Part shown: positions 11,865 through 23,216 of the stretch, in pieces
Layout of the letters: the number at the start of each line of letters is the position of its first letter
How positions within the stretch are numbered: position 1 is the stretch's first letter
Assembly: GCA_030847615.1 (NCBI GenBank)
Contig: JAUMIR010000005.1
Span: 112,249,116 to 112,313,115 of the forward strand
DNA: 64,000 nucleotides
DNA from: Gambelia wislizenii
Lineage: Eukaryota; Chordata; Lepidosauria; Squamata; Crotaphytidae
Direction of reading: 5' to 3'
Made by a program: the position numbers and the translations under genes
Notes under the pieces: model-generated
Told to the model about the DNA's origin: nothing
Databases searched by the model: none
Seen by the model: only the letters and a program-made list of their open reading frames with translations

Positions 11865-11866
11865 TC
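11806..11866. repeat. compound (CT)n/(GT)n/(GA)n microsatellite
   Basis: CTGTCTCTCT units pass into about ten GT units and then GA units. Confidence 0.9.
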
Positions 11867-12245
11867 TTTCAGATTGTAAGATTGAGGGCATGGACTGTAT
11901 CATTATTGATCTTAGTTGGCTACTCTGCAACTCTTTAAACCTGAAGACTGGGGCAAAAATGTTTCAGTTAATATATAATAAATAAATTCAAGACCTGCTG
12001 GATCAGATCAAAGCTCAATTCAATCCAGCACCCTATTTCCAGCAGTAGTGTGTCAGATTTCTGTAAGAAATCCACAATCAACTTGAACTAGAATTCTCAT
12101 AAGGTCAAATTAGGTAATAGGGGAATTAGCAATTTCCTTATAGATATGTGCCTCAGAACTTAGACTTAAGTGGATAAATTATGTAAATGAATTATACACA
12201 AGTTAATTTTCCCAGGCTATATACAGTATAGTCAGTCCTAGGCTA

Positions 12246-12720
12246 CTTAGACAAGTAGTCTGAGGGCTTGTCTAGACCAGCCAGAATGCAATACCTTCCA
12301 GCTAGCCTATCTGAACCTGGAGCTGGTCCATTTCCGCCCTGCTACTGGGAATTAAATGGGCAGAAGTCTGCATGCACATGCCAGTTGCCACACACATGAG
12401 CTAGCCACTTCTCCCACTGTCATATGTGATCAAGTTTGGTTATATACAGGGGTCTTGACCATATGTTGGGGACCTCCTTCCCAGCTGCAGAGCAACTCCG
12501 GTGGAGCCACCTTGGTTTTTCTGCACAACACAGATTTTTTTGGGTGTTAATTTAAAATGTTTTAAAAGGCTTTAGCCCAGCTTCCCCTCAGATTTGCTTT
12601 GGGCATCCTCAGGACTGCCCTAAGGTGAAACAGGGCTAGGGCCCTGCATTGTTTGGACTGCAGGGCTCCAAGATGGGGAGATGTCAGGGTAAATTGTCTG
12701 TCTAGGCAAACCCTGGTTTG
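12246..12720. mobile_element. hAT-like MITE, copy 1
   Basis: The left end AGGGCTTGTCTAGAC faces the complement of AGGGTTTGCCTAGAC at the right end. Inside the right end, the complement carries GACAATTTACCC and CTGCAGTCCA, which also occur in order at the left end of the element at 42541. The CAGGG start suggests hAT, but this is by eye and no 8-bp duplication was established. No transposase is present. Confidence 0.55.
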
Positions 12721-12739
12721 GAGTAAGCAGTGGAGGCTG

Positions 12740-13740
12740 GGGCTCCAATGTCAGTAGGGGTAGAAAAATCTGCTCTGGATTTTAATCCAAACTTTAATGG
12801 AGCTGTCCAAGGCACTCAGTCTTGTTCAGTACCTTGGATACCTCAATTAAAGTTCACAGTAAGCCACAGAGGAGATTCTTTGCTTCAGTGTCATAAAAGC
12901 CACCAATCTCCTCTGGATGAAAAGCAGGTGAACTAACATTTCCCTTTACTTCTGCTTCCTCTCTGCTTTGGCTTCACCTTGTTTCTTAGTCCCAGATTGA
13001 TATGAGCTAAAATTTGAAAGCAATCAAAAAGAGTTACATGGATTTGTCAACAGTTGTCCCATTACTCAGTGTACGTGTGAAACATGAGCCCCTTTTCTGT
13101 TTTTCTTTCCTGAGCAGCAGGAAGAAGAACGCTTTTAGATTTCAGCAATCAGTAATTGTTCTGAGACTGTGCCAGAGGCTCTCAGTATCAACTGTTTCTT
13201 TAATCTGGCTCAAGCTACAAATTCTCTCCATATCCAGAGAAGGCTCTGAATTATTGTTCCGTTAAGGTTGTAAAGTTAATCCCTTGAACATACTTTTGCA
13301 ACTAGTAAATATGCAGTATGGGTGCATCATTTTAAATAATTACCGGAAGCTCCTGCTTATTGATACAGCACAGTTTTGTTGATTGAAATGAATACACTTC
13401 TGTGATTGTCTGGAAATATCTAAAAACAACATCACTGATATTACTAAAAGGTGTGCCATGTGGATATTTGGATAAGGCTAAACACAAGTTACTTTTTTGT
13501 TATGTAGAGTGATATTGAGAGGATTGTTTGACAGAAACTCTAAAGAAATCTGTATGAACTTATTGCTTTGGGATACACACAACTTTGGTATTAATTTTCC
13601 ATTCAGGTATTTCAATACAACAGAGTTCAATTTATTCTCTTAAAAGGCACACATCTCTTAAGTATGAATTAAGCCCAACATCTTTTGCTCACTCATAGGC
13701 CAATTGTGCTTTGCATTAAGCATACAAAAGTACCTTCTCC
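12740..13740. other. unassigned DNA
   Basis: No identified element. The sequence near 13270-13700 is AT-rich, has no obvious repeat features, and could be single-copy. Confidence 0.35.
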
Positions 13741-13799
13741 AGTGAAACAAGAACAGGGGAGCATCATGGCGCTGGAATAATGAGAACACTGGATGAAGA

Positions 13800-13970
13800 A
13801 AATGCTGCTTCTTCATTGTGGTCTCTGTGAATCACACAATTGGGTAACATGGCATATGTGCAGAACAGCATTCAGAACATTCTAGAGCAGTTAGGCAAAG
13901 CTTTTTGGCAGTAGCTCCACCCATCTCCCTGTGGTATATAAATACAGAGCCTGCCAAAAGCACCTCAGTT
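13800..13970 (+). promoter_or_regulatory. DIRS terminal repeat with TATA box
   Basis: TATATAAATA at 13935-13944 lies about 30 bases upstream of CACCTCAGTTC, a likely start region. The flanking sequence matches 23245-23410, including TCACACAATTGGGTAA, AGAACATTCTA and CCCTGTGGTATATAAATAC, so this is a repeated terminal region rather than a host promoter. Confidence 0.6.
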
Positions 13971-14068
13971 CTTTTCTGTTGGCTGTGCTAGCAGCTACGG
14001 AATGTTCTCTGTGTCTCAGCAGTTTCTCTTTGGGTTATCTCTTCTGTTGTGATTGTGTCTTTGACCTC

Positions 14069-16200
14069 TTTCAAGCATTATACAATGCAAAGATTCCAGG
14101 CCACAATGGGCATTCAGAGTGTCTTCTCTGTTTGGGTAAATCCCTTGTCATCACTTCATGCCAACATTACAAGGCCTTTACTTGCAGATGACACCAAATT
14201 AGGAGGAGTAGCTAATACTCTAGAGAACAGGATCAAAATTCAAAATGACCTGGATAGACAGGAGATCTGGGCCAAAGCTAACAAAATGAAATTCAATACA
14301 GAGAAATGTAAGGTACTGCACTTAGGGTGGAAAAATGAAATGCATAGATATAGGATGGGGGAGACCTGGCTGAACAAGACTACATGCAAAAGGGATCTAG
14401 GAGTCCTAGTAGACCACAAGTTGAACATGAGTCAACAGTGTCATGCGGCAGCTAAAAAGGCCAATGCAATTTTGGGCTGCATCAATAGAAGTATAGTGTC
14501 TAGATCAAGGGAAATAATACTGCAGCTCTATTCTGCCTTGGTCAGACCTCACCTAGAATACTGTGTCCAGTTCTGGGCACCACAATTCAAAAAGGATATT
14601 GACAAATTGGAGCATGTCCAGAGAAGGGCAACTAAAATGGTGAAAGGTCTGGAAACCATGCCTTATGAGGAGAGACTAAGGGAGCTGGGTATGTTTAGCT
14701 TGGAAAAAAGATGGTTAAGAGGCAATATGATAGCCCTATTTAAGTATTTGAAGGGGTGTCACGTTGAGGATTGAGCAGGCTTGTTTTCTGCTGCTCCAGA
14801 CATTGGAACACAGAGCAATGGGTGCAAGCTCCAGGAACAGAGATTCCACCTCAACATTAGGAGGAACCTTTTGACAGTTAGAGCTGTTCGGCAGTGGAAC
14901 ACACTCCCTCGGAGTGTGGTGGGGTCTCCTTTCTTGGAGGTCTTTAAACAGAGGCTGGATGGCCATCTGTTAGGGATGCTTTGATCACGATTTCCTGCAT
15001 GGCAGGGAATTGGACTGGATGGCCCTCATGGTCTCTTCCAACTCTACAATTCTATGATTCTATACTCTTCAAGCTTGGAATAGGGAGTTGAGGCTCAAGG
15101 CTCTGCTCTATGAGCAATCCTTGAAATTGACCAACTCTTCTTTGACATCTTGACCTTCGAAAGTTTCTGATTCTCATCATGATTCCAAGATTTGAGCTGT
15201 GTCAGTACTGACAGCCTCAAATGACCCCTCCAGGCACACATCTCAATGGTCCCTCCCTGGCACTTTTCATACTGATCCAGCTTCAAAACTTCACACATCC
15301 TTGAAACATTCCCATGGTGAGGTGGATGCCCATACCTCCACCTCAAAGAGATCTCATGGTGATGTTGTTGTATTGCTGATGTTGAAAGTCTTCTGCTACC
15401 TCTCCACAGTTGAAGGGTCAGGAATCACCTATTGTCATCTCTCCAACTCCGGGAAAGTCAGTCCAGACTGCCCTTGCCTCTTCTGAGGAGAAGAAAAATA
15501 AAATAAAAGGACAAGTTGACTGACCATCCATCTTCTCCTCTGCTTCCTCTTCCAGCAGAAAAACACTGCCTCCTGCTATTACAACAATCAGGTCTCTAAT
15601 TTGGGTGTCAACCTCTTCATCTCATCCTGTGGTCAAACCCTTGAATAATATCCAGATTGAGATACCCACAGCTGGGTCAACCTGCAGCTGACAAAGACCC
15701 TGCTGATTCTGAGGTGGCACAAACCACTGTTCCAGTCTGCATTGAATCCATGCTACAAACTACCACACAACAATCTACTGTTGTAGATATTCCCAAAGAC
15801 CTTCCTTCCATTGAGCAGCCCAAACCTTGAGGATGTACTCCACCTGTTCCACCTTCAGAGATACGTTGAGCTCCATGATCCCATTTTTGTGGAACTTTTT
15901 TCTCCATATCATCTAGTTCAGATTGGTCTGACTCCTCTGGCTCCTAGAGTCATTCCAGGCATGGTCACTGTAGGCACTGATGTGATACTCAACTGTGTGT
16001 ATCACTGTAGGCACTGAAGTGATACTCGAACCTGATTCGAGACATCATAAGTGTCATAGATCATTCTCCTATGACTCTTACTATGACAGCCTGGAAAGTA
16101 TACACCTATACAATCCATACTCTGGCCACCAATACCATCTCCCCCAACACCGGCACTCTTCTCTTCAGATGCTGTCCAGCCAAAAAGAGGCACAGATCCC
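14069..16200 (+). pseudogene. DIRS gag, split by a CR1
   Basis: Before the CR1, the frame at about 14078-14178 reads NAKIPGHNGHSECLLCLGKS and ends at CQHYKAF. After the CR1 (from about 15070), a frame continues with AWNRELRLKALLYEQSL. Together these match the cysteine/histidine and RLK..LYE motifs of DIRS gag proteins. Near 16180-16256, KKRHRSHSSSSS gives the serine-rich part, which merges with a CTT microsatellite. Stops and frame changes break it. The function would have been an RNA-binding structural protein. Confidence 0.6.
14172..15064 (+). mobile_element. CR1 LINE 3' end, inserted in DIRS gag
   Basis: A 5'-truncated CR1 begins at the RT box ADDTKLGG (about 14184) and runs through the RT C-terminal region: [52 protein letters not shown] and [13 protein letters not shown]. 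The open frame stops at 14774, and the remainder is eroded coding sequence and 3' UTR. The end, ATTCTATGATTCTAT, is the usual CR1 terminus. The DIRS gag frame is continuous on either side, which places the CR1 insertion after the DIRS insertion. Confidence 0.9.
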
Positions 16201-16202
16201 AC

Positions 16203-16256
16203 TCTTCTTCTTCTTCTTCTTCTTCTTCTTCTTCTTCTTCTTCTTCTTCTTCTTTT
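16203..16256. repeat. (CTT)n microsatellite
   Basis: About seventeen CTT units grew in the serine-rich part of the DIRS gag. They produce an artificial poly-Ser open frame. Confidence 0.95.
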
Positions 16257-16306
16257 GCTGTCTGCAACCGGACGTGTCTATCTCGGATTGGCCTTTTTAT
16301 TTATGT
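16257..16306 (+). mobile_element. LINE C-terminal zinc-finger remnant, copy 1
   Basis: The translation reads FAVCNRTCLSRIGLF, matching the minus-strand copy at 49742-49870 (CNQTYLSRIGLF). It resembles the C-terminal C2H2-like finger of some non-LTR retrotransposons. It is cut off by the Tigger-like sequence that follows. Confidence 0.5.
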
Positions 16307-16311
16307 TTTTA

Positions 16312-16440
16312 TTACAGTTGTCCCTTCACATTCATGGGGGTTAGGTTCTCCAGACCCCCACGAATGTGAAAATTCCGTGAATAACAACTGCCCTCCCCCT
16401 CCCCCACCAGAGCGACCATGGGGCCTCCGGAGGCCCCATA
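16312..16440. mobile_element. pogo/Tigger-like TIR fragment
   Basis: TACAGTTGTCCCTTCACATT resembles the CAGT.GTCC ends of Tigger-like non-autonomous elements. It is followed by GGGGGTTAGGTTC and GACCCCCACGAATGTGAAAA, an internal inverted pair. The far end runs into the minisatellite. Confidence 0.5.
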
Positions 16441-17022
16441 GTCGCTTTCCCCCACCTCCCCCTCCCTCCCAAGGCCTTTACGGGGCCTCCAGAGACCCTC
16501 CCGAGACCCCATGGAAGCCTCCCCAGCCCTCCCACTCCCACCCAAGGCCTTCATGGGGCCTCCGGAGCATCTCCGGGTACCCCGTGAAGGCCTCCCCGAC
16601 CCTCCCTCCTCCCGCCCAAGGCCTTCATGGGGCCTCTGAAGCATCTCCAGAGGCCCCATGGAGGACTCCCTGGCCCTCCCCCCTCCTGCCCAAGGCCTTC
16701 ATGGGGCCTTCCACCCAAGGCCTTCATGGGGCCTCCGGAGCATCTCCAGTGACCCGATGAAGGCCTCCCCACCCCCCCTCCCAAGGCCTTCATGGGGCCT
16801 CCGGAGCATCTCTGGGGACCCCGTGAACGCCTCCCCGGCCCTCCCCCTCCCACCCAAGGCCTTCATGGGGCCTCCAGAGCATCTCCAGAGGCCCCATGGA
16901 GGCCTCCCCAGCCCTCCCCCCTCCCACCCAAGGCCTTCATGGGGCCTCCGGAGCATCTCTGGGGACCCCGTGAAGGCCTCCCCGGCCCTCCCCCCTCCCA
17001 CCCAAGGCCTTCATGGATGGTA
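16440..17022. repeat. GC-rich minisatellite, units of about 70 bp
   Basis: The motif AAGGCCTT(C/T)A(T/C)GGGGCC recurs near 16470, 16546, 16618, 16697, 16718, 16786, 16858, 16935 and 17005. Units contain CTCCGGAGCATCTC, CCCCGTGAAGGCCTCCCC and CCCTCCCCC. One unit is much shorter (16697-16718). Both strands are free of stops over long stretches, so the proline- and glycine-rich open frames here are by-products of the repeat. Confidence 0.9.
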
Positions 17023-17024
17023 GT

Positions 17025-17390
17025 CTTCCATGAAGATGGTAGTCTTCACTCCATCCTGGAGTTGAAAGAGCTAAATTCATACATTTGTCCAAAGAAATTC
17101 CAGATGGTGATTCATCCAACAATACTTCCTTTCCTGAAAAAAGGAGACTGAATGTCAACTCTTGATCTCAAGGATGCATGCTTCCACATTGGAATCCAAG
17201 AATGTCTTTGTTGTTGCCTTTCATTTTGCTATAGGAGGAAGACCCTTTCATTTCTGTGTTCTCCATTTCAAACTCTGTACTGCTCCATGTCTATTCACAA
17301 AATTTATGACCATAGTCACTTCTTTGTTATGACAAAAAGAAATAAACATCTTCCCTTACTTGGATGACTGTTTGTTCATTGCTTGAACCC
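17025..17390 (+). pseudogene. DIRS reverse transcriptase fragment
   Basis: The frame before 17151 reads DGSLHSILELKELNSYI and then KKFQMVIHPTILPFLKKGD, the start of a DIRS RT. After a stop, STLDLKDACFHI (about 17157) carries the motif A aspartate. A frameshifted PYLDDCLFIA at about 17354-17383 is the catalytic YxDD box, both aspartates intact, followed directly by a stop. The TIR element at 17404 then interrupts the gene. Confidence 0.7.
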
Positions 17391-17403
17391 GAGGCAAACT
17401 TCA

Positions 17404-18175
17404 GGGACTTGTTTACATGGGCAAATATTCCCCTAAATAAACCGCAAAGATTGCTCATTGTTCCCATGGATCGTGCCACAGTATCACCTCATTCAGAAGG
17501 GGGGAAGGTAAAAAACCGAAAATATAGAGTGACAGGGGATGTTGCTACTTTTGCCGACTTATTTGAAATGTAGTGCGACTTAGTGCATTATTGATTGTGT
17601 AAACAACCATTTCACTAAGGGCTGTGTGAATTACCAGCAATCTTCCCAATACAGTTACAGCAGAGCTGCATTGTGATTGGTTGTTATGATGAAGTGGTGG
17701 GCTTGCAAGAGGTGGAGTGAGTGAGGGAGATTCAGTAGCGATCATGAAATTTTGAAAAATCCATCATGTCTGCAGCTTGCTTTGCTGTCAGGGGATAAGA
17801 AATCCCCAGTAAGTGTTAGTCTGTGTATGTAAAAGAGAGAGAGGGGGGAGTGAGGGGGGGAGATGCAGTAGCGATCAGCTGTTAATCATGGAAAATATCC
17901 ATCATGTCTGCAGCTTGCTTTGCTGCCAGGTGATAAGAAATCCCCAGTAAGTGTGTGTGTTCTGTGGGTTAATGAAAACAGCAGACATTCCTATGGCATT
18001 CGTTTGACCTTCTCTCCAATGCTTGGCCACACCCCCCACAATTGCCTGTCTGAACCAGAAAGTGAAAAAAAGAGCAGCTGATTTCCCCATAAATCATCTA
18101 AACAACCCACCACTGGTGCAAAAAAGCGCTAAAGCACAATTTATCACAATACAACCTGCCGTATAATTGAGCCCC
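17404..18175. mobile_element. TIR DNA transposon inserted after the DIRS YLDD box
   Basis: The left end GGGACTTGTTTACATGGGCA and the complement of the right end, GGGGCTCAATTATACGGCA, are imperfect inverted repeats. DIRS coding sequence resumes after 18175. Inside, a segment is duplicated in tandem: GAGATTCAGTAGCGATCA (near 17728) recurs as GAGATGCAGTAGCGATCA (near 17859), and both are followed by CATCATGTCTGCAGCTTGCT and GATAAGAAATCCCCAGTAAG. No transposase is visible. Confidence 0.6.
17723..17960. repeat. two-copy tandem repeat, period about 134 bp
   Basis: The duplicated unit includes GCAGTAGCGATCA, CCATCATGTCTGCAGCTTGC and AAGAAATCCCCAGTAAGTGT. It lies wholly within the TIR element. Confidence 0.75.
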
Positions 18176-18179
18176 AGGT

Positions 18180-18960
18180 CAACATTGACTGCATGGTCTC
18201 TCTGTTACTGTCCCTTGGTCTTGTGATGAATCACGTAAAGTCCTCCCTCATTCTATCACTGGAGTGATTCTTAACTCGCCAAGGCTTTTCTACCAGATGA
18301 TTGGTACCAGAGGCTGCTCATTCCTCTCCACCAATGCATGAAATCTCAATGCGTGAGGGCACAGCTTATCCAAGTTCTACTGGGCTTCATGGCACCAACA
18401 ACTTCTGTCACTCCCTTCGTGAGGCTCTGTATGCACCCTCTTCAATCAGGGGTCACTTGTTTCTTTGACCCACTCCTAGATCTATAGTCTCAATACCTCT
18501 TGATACCAAGTCCAGTTAGACTGTTGTTCCACTGCTGGATGAGACCCTGAAATGTTCTGTTATGGATGCCATTCTTGCCCTGAAACTTCAGCTGATTCTG
18601 ACCATGGATGCATCCCTCGATGGCTAGGGTGCACACACTCAGGGACTGTCTATCAAAGGGTTCTGGTCACTGGTTGAGAAGGGGTGTCACGTTAATGTGC
18701 TGGAGATGATGTCAGTGGAAAAGGCTCTTTGGGCATTTGTTAATCTGTTTCAAAATCATACCATCCAACTTCTCACAGACAATACCACTGTAATGTATTA
18801 CTTGAACAATCAAAGGGGTACAAGGTCCCACACCCTATCTCTGCTCACTCTTCAAATCTGGAACTGGTGCCCATCCAAATGCATCCTAATCTCTGCAATT
18901 CATCTCCTTGATATTGAGAACTTCCTGTTTCTCCTCAGAGACTATCTAAGTGGGTGGTAT
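18180..18960 (+). pseudogene. DIRS RNase H region
   Basis: After the TIR element, eroded coding sequence resumes with EISMREGTAYPSS-type text. RNase H motifs follow: LTMDASLDG (about 18598), NVLEMMSVEKALWAF (about 18694), LTDNTTVMYYLNNQRGTRSH (about 18775) and AIHLLDIENFLFLL (about 18896). These give the Asp, Glu and Asp catalytic positions in the usual DIRS order. Stops break the frame upstream of 18697. The tyrosine recombinase that should follow is not recognised. Confidence 0.65.
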
Positions 18961-19235
18961 CCACGATCCAACTTGTGTATGAACTGGCTCATGTCAAATC
19001 ACCTCCTCGGGTTTGAGGACATTCCACCAGGGCTGTTGCTACTTCTTCTGCCTTGTTGGCAGGCATTCTGTTGTTGGATATTTCTTGGGTTGTTGTTTGC
19101 TCCCAGACTGTGACATTTGTATCACCATATCAATAATGATTCTAAAATTGATGCTGGTTTTGGTAGAGCTGTGTTGATGTCATGCCATTGATAAGTGATT
19201 TTGTTTTTTCTCTTCTGTTTTTTTTATGATGCATA

Positions 19236-19795
19236 TAGCATCATAGAATCATAGAGCTGGAAGAGACCACAAGGGCCATCCAGTCCAACCCCCTGCCATA
19301 CAGGAATAAAAAACATGAAACCTCGGCTTAAAAACCTCCAAAGAAGGAGACTCCACCACACTCCAAGGCAGTGCAGTCCACTGTCAAACAGCTCTTATGG
19401 TCAGGAAGTTCTTCCCAATATTTAAATGGAATCTCTTTTCCTGTAGTTTGAATCCATTGCTATGTGTCCTAGTCTCTGGAGCCACAGAATACAAATTTGT
19501 CCATCTTCAGTATGACATCCCTTCAAATATTTAACATGCCCAGCTCCCTATGCCACTCCTCATAGGGCATGGCTTCCAGACCTCTCACCATTTTGGTTGC
19601 CCTCCTCTGGACACGTTCCAGCTGGTCAATATACTTCTTGAATTGTGGTGCCCAGAATTGGACACAGTATTCCAGGTGAGGTATAACTAAAGCAGAATAG
19701 AGTGTCACTATTGCTTCCCTTGATCTAGACACAATACTCCTATTGATGCAGCCTAGAATCACATTAGCTTTTTAGCTGCTGTGTAATATCATGGT
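19236..19795 (-). mobile_element. CR1 LINE 3' end
   Basis: The minus strand reads [39 protein letters not shown] and [19 protein letters not shown], then 3' UTR, ending at CATAGAATCATAGAGC near 19236. The 5' end is truncated in the AAKKAN region. It lies immediately right of the DIRS remnant. Confidence 0.9.
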
Positions 19796-19799
19796 GTGG

Positions 19800-21200
19800 T
19801 GTGGCCAGGCAACAAAAACACTAAAGGGTTTTTTAAAAAATATTTTTTTAAAAAAGAAAATCAATCAGTGCAGTACTTTGTGTGTGGATGTGTGCACACA
19901 ATATGATCAACTTATTCTAAAAGAAAAAGAAAACTTTATCAGACATGCTTGGAATTACAGTTTTCTCTCAGATCCTCTATAAACTCTGTGTTCATACACA
20001 CCTCTCCTGTCCTATCCCTCCTGCTGAGTTGAGTACAAACTATTTGTGTACTTTGAGCTCAGTTTACAGCAACTGAAGTAAATGAAGGATGAATGGGGAA
20101 AGAGGGAGATGAGAGATAAACCAGAGCACTTAAAAAGCAGGTAAGAAAGTGAGATGATAGAGGATTAATCATAGCTGTGCCTCCCAAATGGACAATTGGA
20201 GGAGACCAAAGTCCCCACATTGCCATTGGTTTCTCTACCCCCAGCTTCCTTTTTGACAGCCAGCAATTCCATATAAATATGCTGCCAGACTTTTGTTCCA
20301 CTGGTTTTACATAGCATCATCATTTCACCTTATATCTGGGCTTATGCCACTAAGGGCAAATAGAGCCAGTTCAGAGTAGGGACAGTACTTCCTGGGTTTC
20401 TCCAAAGGGATAAATATCTACAACCTTTCTTTAAAGTCTCTCTGAAAAATTCCCCAACTTGGGGAGGTGCTTTTTACTACTGCCACAGATTTACCTATAA
20501 AGTGTCTTCCTTTCAGCTTTGCCTGCCCTTCATGCTAAATGCTTTTGAAATCTCTTTTGAATTCTATTTTAAAGTCTGCTTTTACCCCCAGAGGATATTT
20601 ATATGAAAGGGACACCTTTAAAATGATTTGATCATCCATTTTTGCAGTTATACTGGGAACATAAAATAAACAAATATTCCCACTGAAACTGAAAAATGAC
20701 TAAGATGACAGCCATCAACTGCCAAGTAGACATATTTGTGGTTCATACGGAGGAAAGAAAAATGATTTAGTTTTCAGGAGGTTTTTTTTTTAATTTACTG
20801 GTTTAATTTACTGCAATCCACATCAAGATTGTGATAACTTTTCTTGTCACCTCAGATTAAGATTACATCAGTACATTTAGAACACCAAGTAGCAAGGTAC
20901 AAATCAACATCTGTATTCTTCTTATATATGTGATGGGACAGAGCAGATAATGAACCCTTCACCTTACAAAATATGCTGCATAAGCAATAACCATGGGTTT
21001 CATTGGAAGATGTATATTAGGGTTTGGGTTTTCCCAGGGGAAAAAACTCAAAAGAAACTCTACTGTATATTTAGATCAAAGGCCTGTTCATATGCTCACA
21101 GAAATGAATTTACAGAGAGAGATCAGAATTTTGCTCACTTACTCGTAGGGATATAACATTTTACTTTCTTTATTATTGCACACAAGGATGTTGAAGGATG
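19800..21200. other. unassigned DNA
   Basis: No gene or element identified. Confidence 0.35.
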
Positions 21201-21204
21201 GCAA

Positions 21205-21302
21205 AATTCAAAGACATAGCTGTGCTAGTCATTGTGAGATGCATCTGATAAAGTAGACTCAGGCTACCAAAGCTTACGCTACAAATGTCTTTCTCTCAGT
21301 TG
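21205..21302 (+). repeat. interspersed repeat fragment (related to 45860-45945)
   Basis: AAGACATAGCTGTGCTAGTC also occurs with one change near 45875. It is followed here by CATCTGATAAAGTAGACTC and CAAAGCTTACGCTAC. This phrase order (GTG.TAGTC, CATCTGA.AA.T, AAAGCTTA.GC) is common in reptile retroelement 3' ends. I cannot assign a family. Confidence 0.45.
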
Positions 21303-21599
21303 GGTGAGGCAATATAATGTGGGTTGCTGCACATTGATACAAATTTGCAGCCACATTCATTTGTCTCCACATTTTTGGGGTGTTTGTTTTTTTTATTTGC
21401 AAAATCACTGGTATGTAAAGCTATCCATTTTTAATGTTCACACAGAGCCAGGCCTGCAAATCAAGATGGTGGCCATGAGTGAATTACTAGCATTATTATT
21501 CTCCACAAGTTGCCACTGCTGCACAGTATTTTTTTTTTAAAAAAATGTAAATCAAGGGGGCCTCATGCTAAAGTACTGCAAGTACAACCTCCTGCTGAA

Positions 21600-21965
21600 A
21601 ACAGCAGTTTGATCACCTCAGTGCAGTGAAAAAGTGCACAATGGCTACTGTGAAACTCCCAAATGGTGCTTCCAGCCTGCAAGTCTGCCCCTGTGCATGT
21701 CCAACCAATCAGATGTCTACTTACACTCCTCTCTGAGAATGCACTGCAATTTGAATCAGATGTCCAAATGGGCAGTTATGCACATTTCTTCGTATTATTT
21801 TTAAAAGTTCAGGAAAAGCCACAAAGGCTTTTCTTGCAGTTTTGGATATTTTCGGGCCCCCTTCTTCTGAATACAGTGAATCACCATGGGATCTTGTTGG
21901 AACAAAAGGTATGCCTTGCACATTCTAGGAGATGTTCACCATTTAGACAACACTTTAGTCTCAAA
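21600..21965. mobile_element. fragment related to the TIR element at 5541-9322
   Basis: TTTTCGGGCCCCCTTCTTCTGAA matches TTTTTCGCACCCCCTTCTTCTGAA near 9212. CCAACCAATCAGA near 21702 matches CCAACCAATCAGGA near 9046. GTGCACA and TTATGCACATTTC segments also recur. Ends are not clearly preserved. Confidence 0.45.
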
Positions 21966-23210
21966 AATGTTACAAGATCTCTTTGCATAAGGGTAAGGGA
22001 GTTCATAAGTTTTCTTTCTCCTAGACAAGGTTACAAGATTCCCTGCCCACCCCCCCACATTGTTATGATTGTTTTGCACTCCATGTCTTTCTCTTCTTCT
22101 TCTTCTTCTTGCAAAAATAAATTCATTTGCACACATACAAAGGTGGGGGGATTTCATTTTTTGCAAAAATAATAATATTTGGAGCTAAATGAAAAAAAAA
22201 TGTGTGCAGATACATGACACTTTGTGGAAAACACTATTTTCTGAGCAAAAGCATTCTGAGCAAAAGCATTGGCACAAAACATCCCAAAATGTGAAAATTC
22301 TCAGGGTAGTTGATCATGTTTTTAATAACACACTTGTTCTCATTGAGGACAAGAATCTGTATATTTTTAAATCCCACCTTACCAAACCCACTGCCACCTT
22401 CTGCATTTAAGAATTCTATTTTCACATTGTATCCCATTTTTCCACAGAACACCTCATGGATGCTTACTAATGTAGTCAGGAGCCTACACAATCAATGTTC
22501 AGATGCTTCTTTAATTAGCATGGGCAGTGCTATCATCTGCCACTCCATAGATTTTCCCTTTCCCTCTGAGCTTACTTAAAATACAGTAGCTGGGGATAGG
22601 TTGAGTCTGACAGAGCATATTACTGTGAACTAACTAAGTTTTAATCAAAAGCATTTAAAGAGTGCTTTGGTCTTGATGGACAATGAAGACCCATTACTAT
22701 TACAATAGAGTTACTCCTGTTTGGATTGAAAACTGCTAGGACTGGTTTATTGATTGAATCAACATAGTTCCTTAATTTCCAAAAGAATTGTGGAAACATG
22801 TAAACAAACTTAGAAATAGTTACAACATTTTCAAGCGAAATAGAATATTTTCCTATACTGGTGAAAACTGTGACCTGACTACCTCTTTGCCTGCTTAGTC
22901 AGTTGTCTAGTGACTGAGGTGGGCAACCTCAATTCCCCCATTCTTTCTTTGCATGGCTACTGATCTTTACATTGTGTGTGGCCTGGACAATCTTTCAAAT
23001 GAACTCCTCAAGAAAGATGATGGTTCTCTGGAAAACAGGACATGTGATCCCCCCCACCCCCTGGCAATATGAGAAAACATGAAGTGGTGGCAGTATTCTT
23101 TATCTGAGTAAGGTCTGGTGGTGTTTTATTTATTAACAGTGGAGGACTTCTTAGGGCACAGGGAAGCAATACACAACACATGTCTCTAAATTAAAAAGCA
23201 CTTCAGTGAA
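21966..23210. other. unassigned DNA with a short (CTT)n run
   Basis: A run of six or so TTC units lies at 22091-22110. No gene recognised. Confidence 0.35.
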
Positions 23211-23216
23211 ATGACA

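Larger units (their letters stand above)
13745..19125 (+). mobile_element. DIRS-like retroelement, heavily interrupted
   Basis: Four pieces in the same order and orientation read as one DIRS-like element: a terminal repeat with a TATA box (13800-13960), gag (14069-14178 and 15068-16200), RT (17025-17390) and RNase H (18180-18960). Three blocks separate them: a CR1 (14172-15064); a composite LINE-tail/Tigger/minisatellite block (16256-17022); and a TIR element (17404-18175). DIRS elements replicate by reverse transcription and integrate with a tyrosine recombinase. I do not see the recombinase part here; the right side ends near a minus-strand CR1 at 19236. Confidence 0.7.

Noticed and set aside
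16071..17151. Overlapping open frames on both strands, one with poly-Ser
   Set aside because: The poly-Ser is the (CTT)n microsatellite and the remainder is the 70-bp minisatellite.
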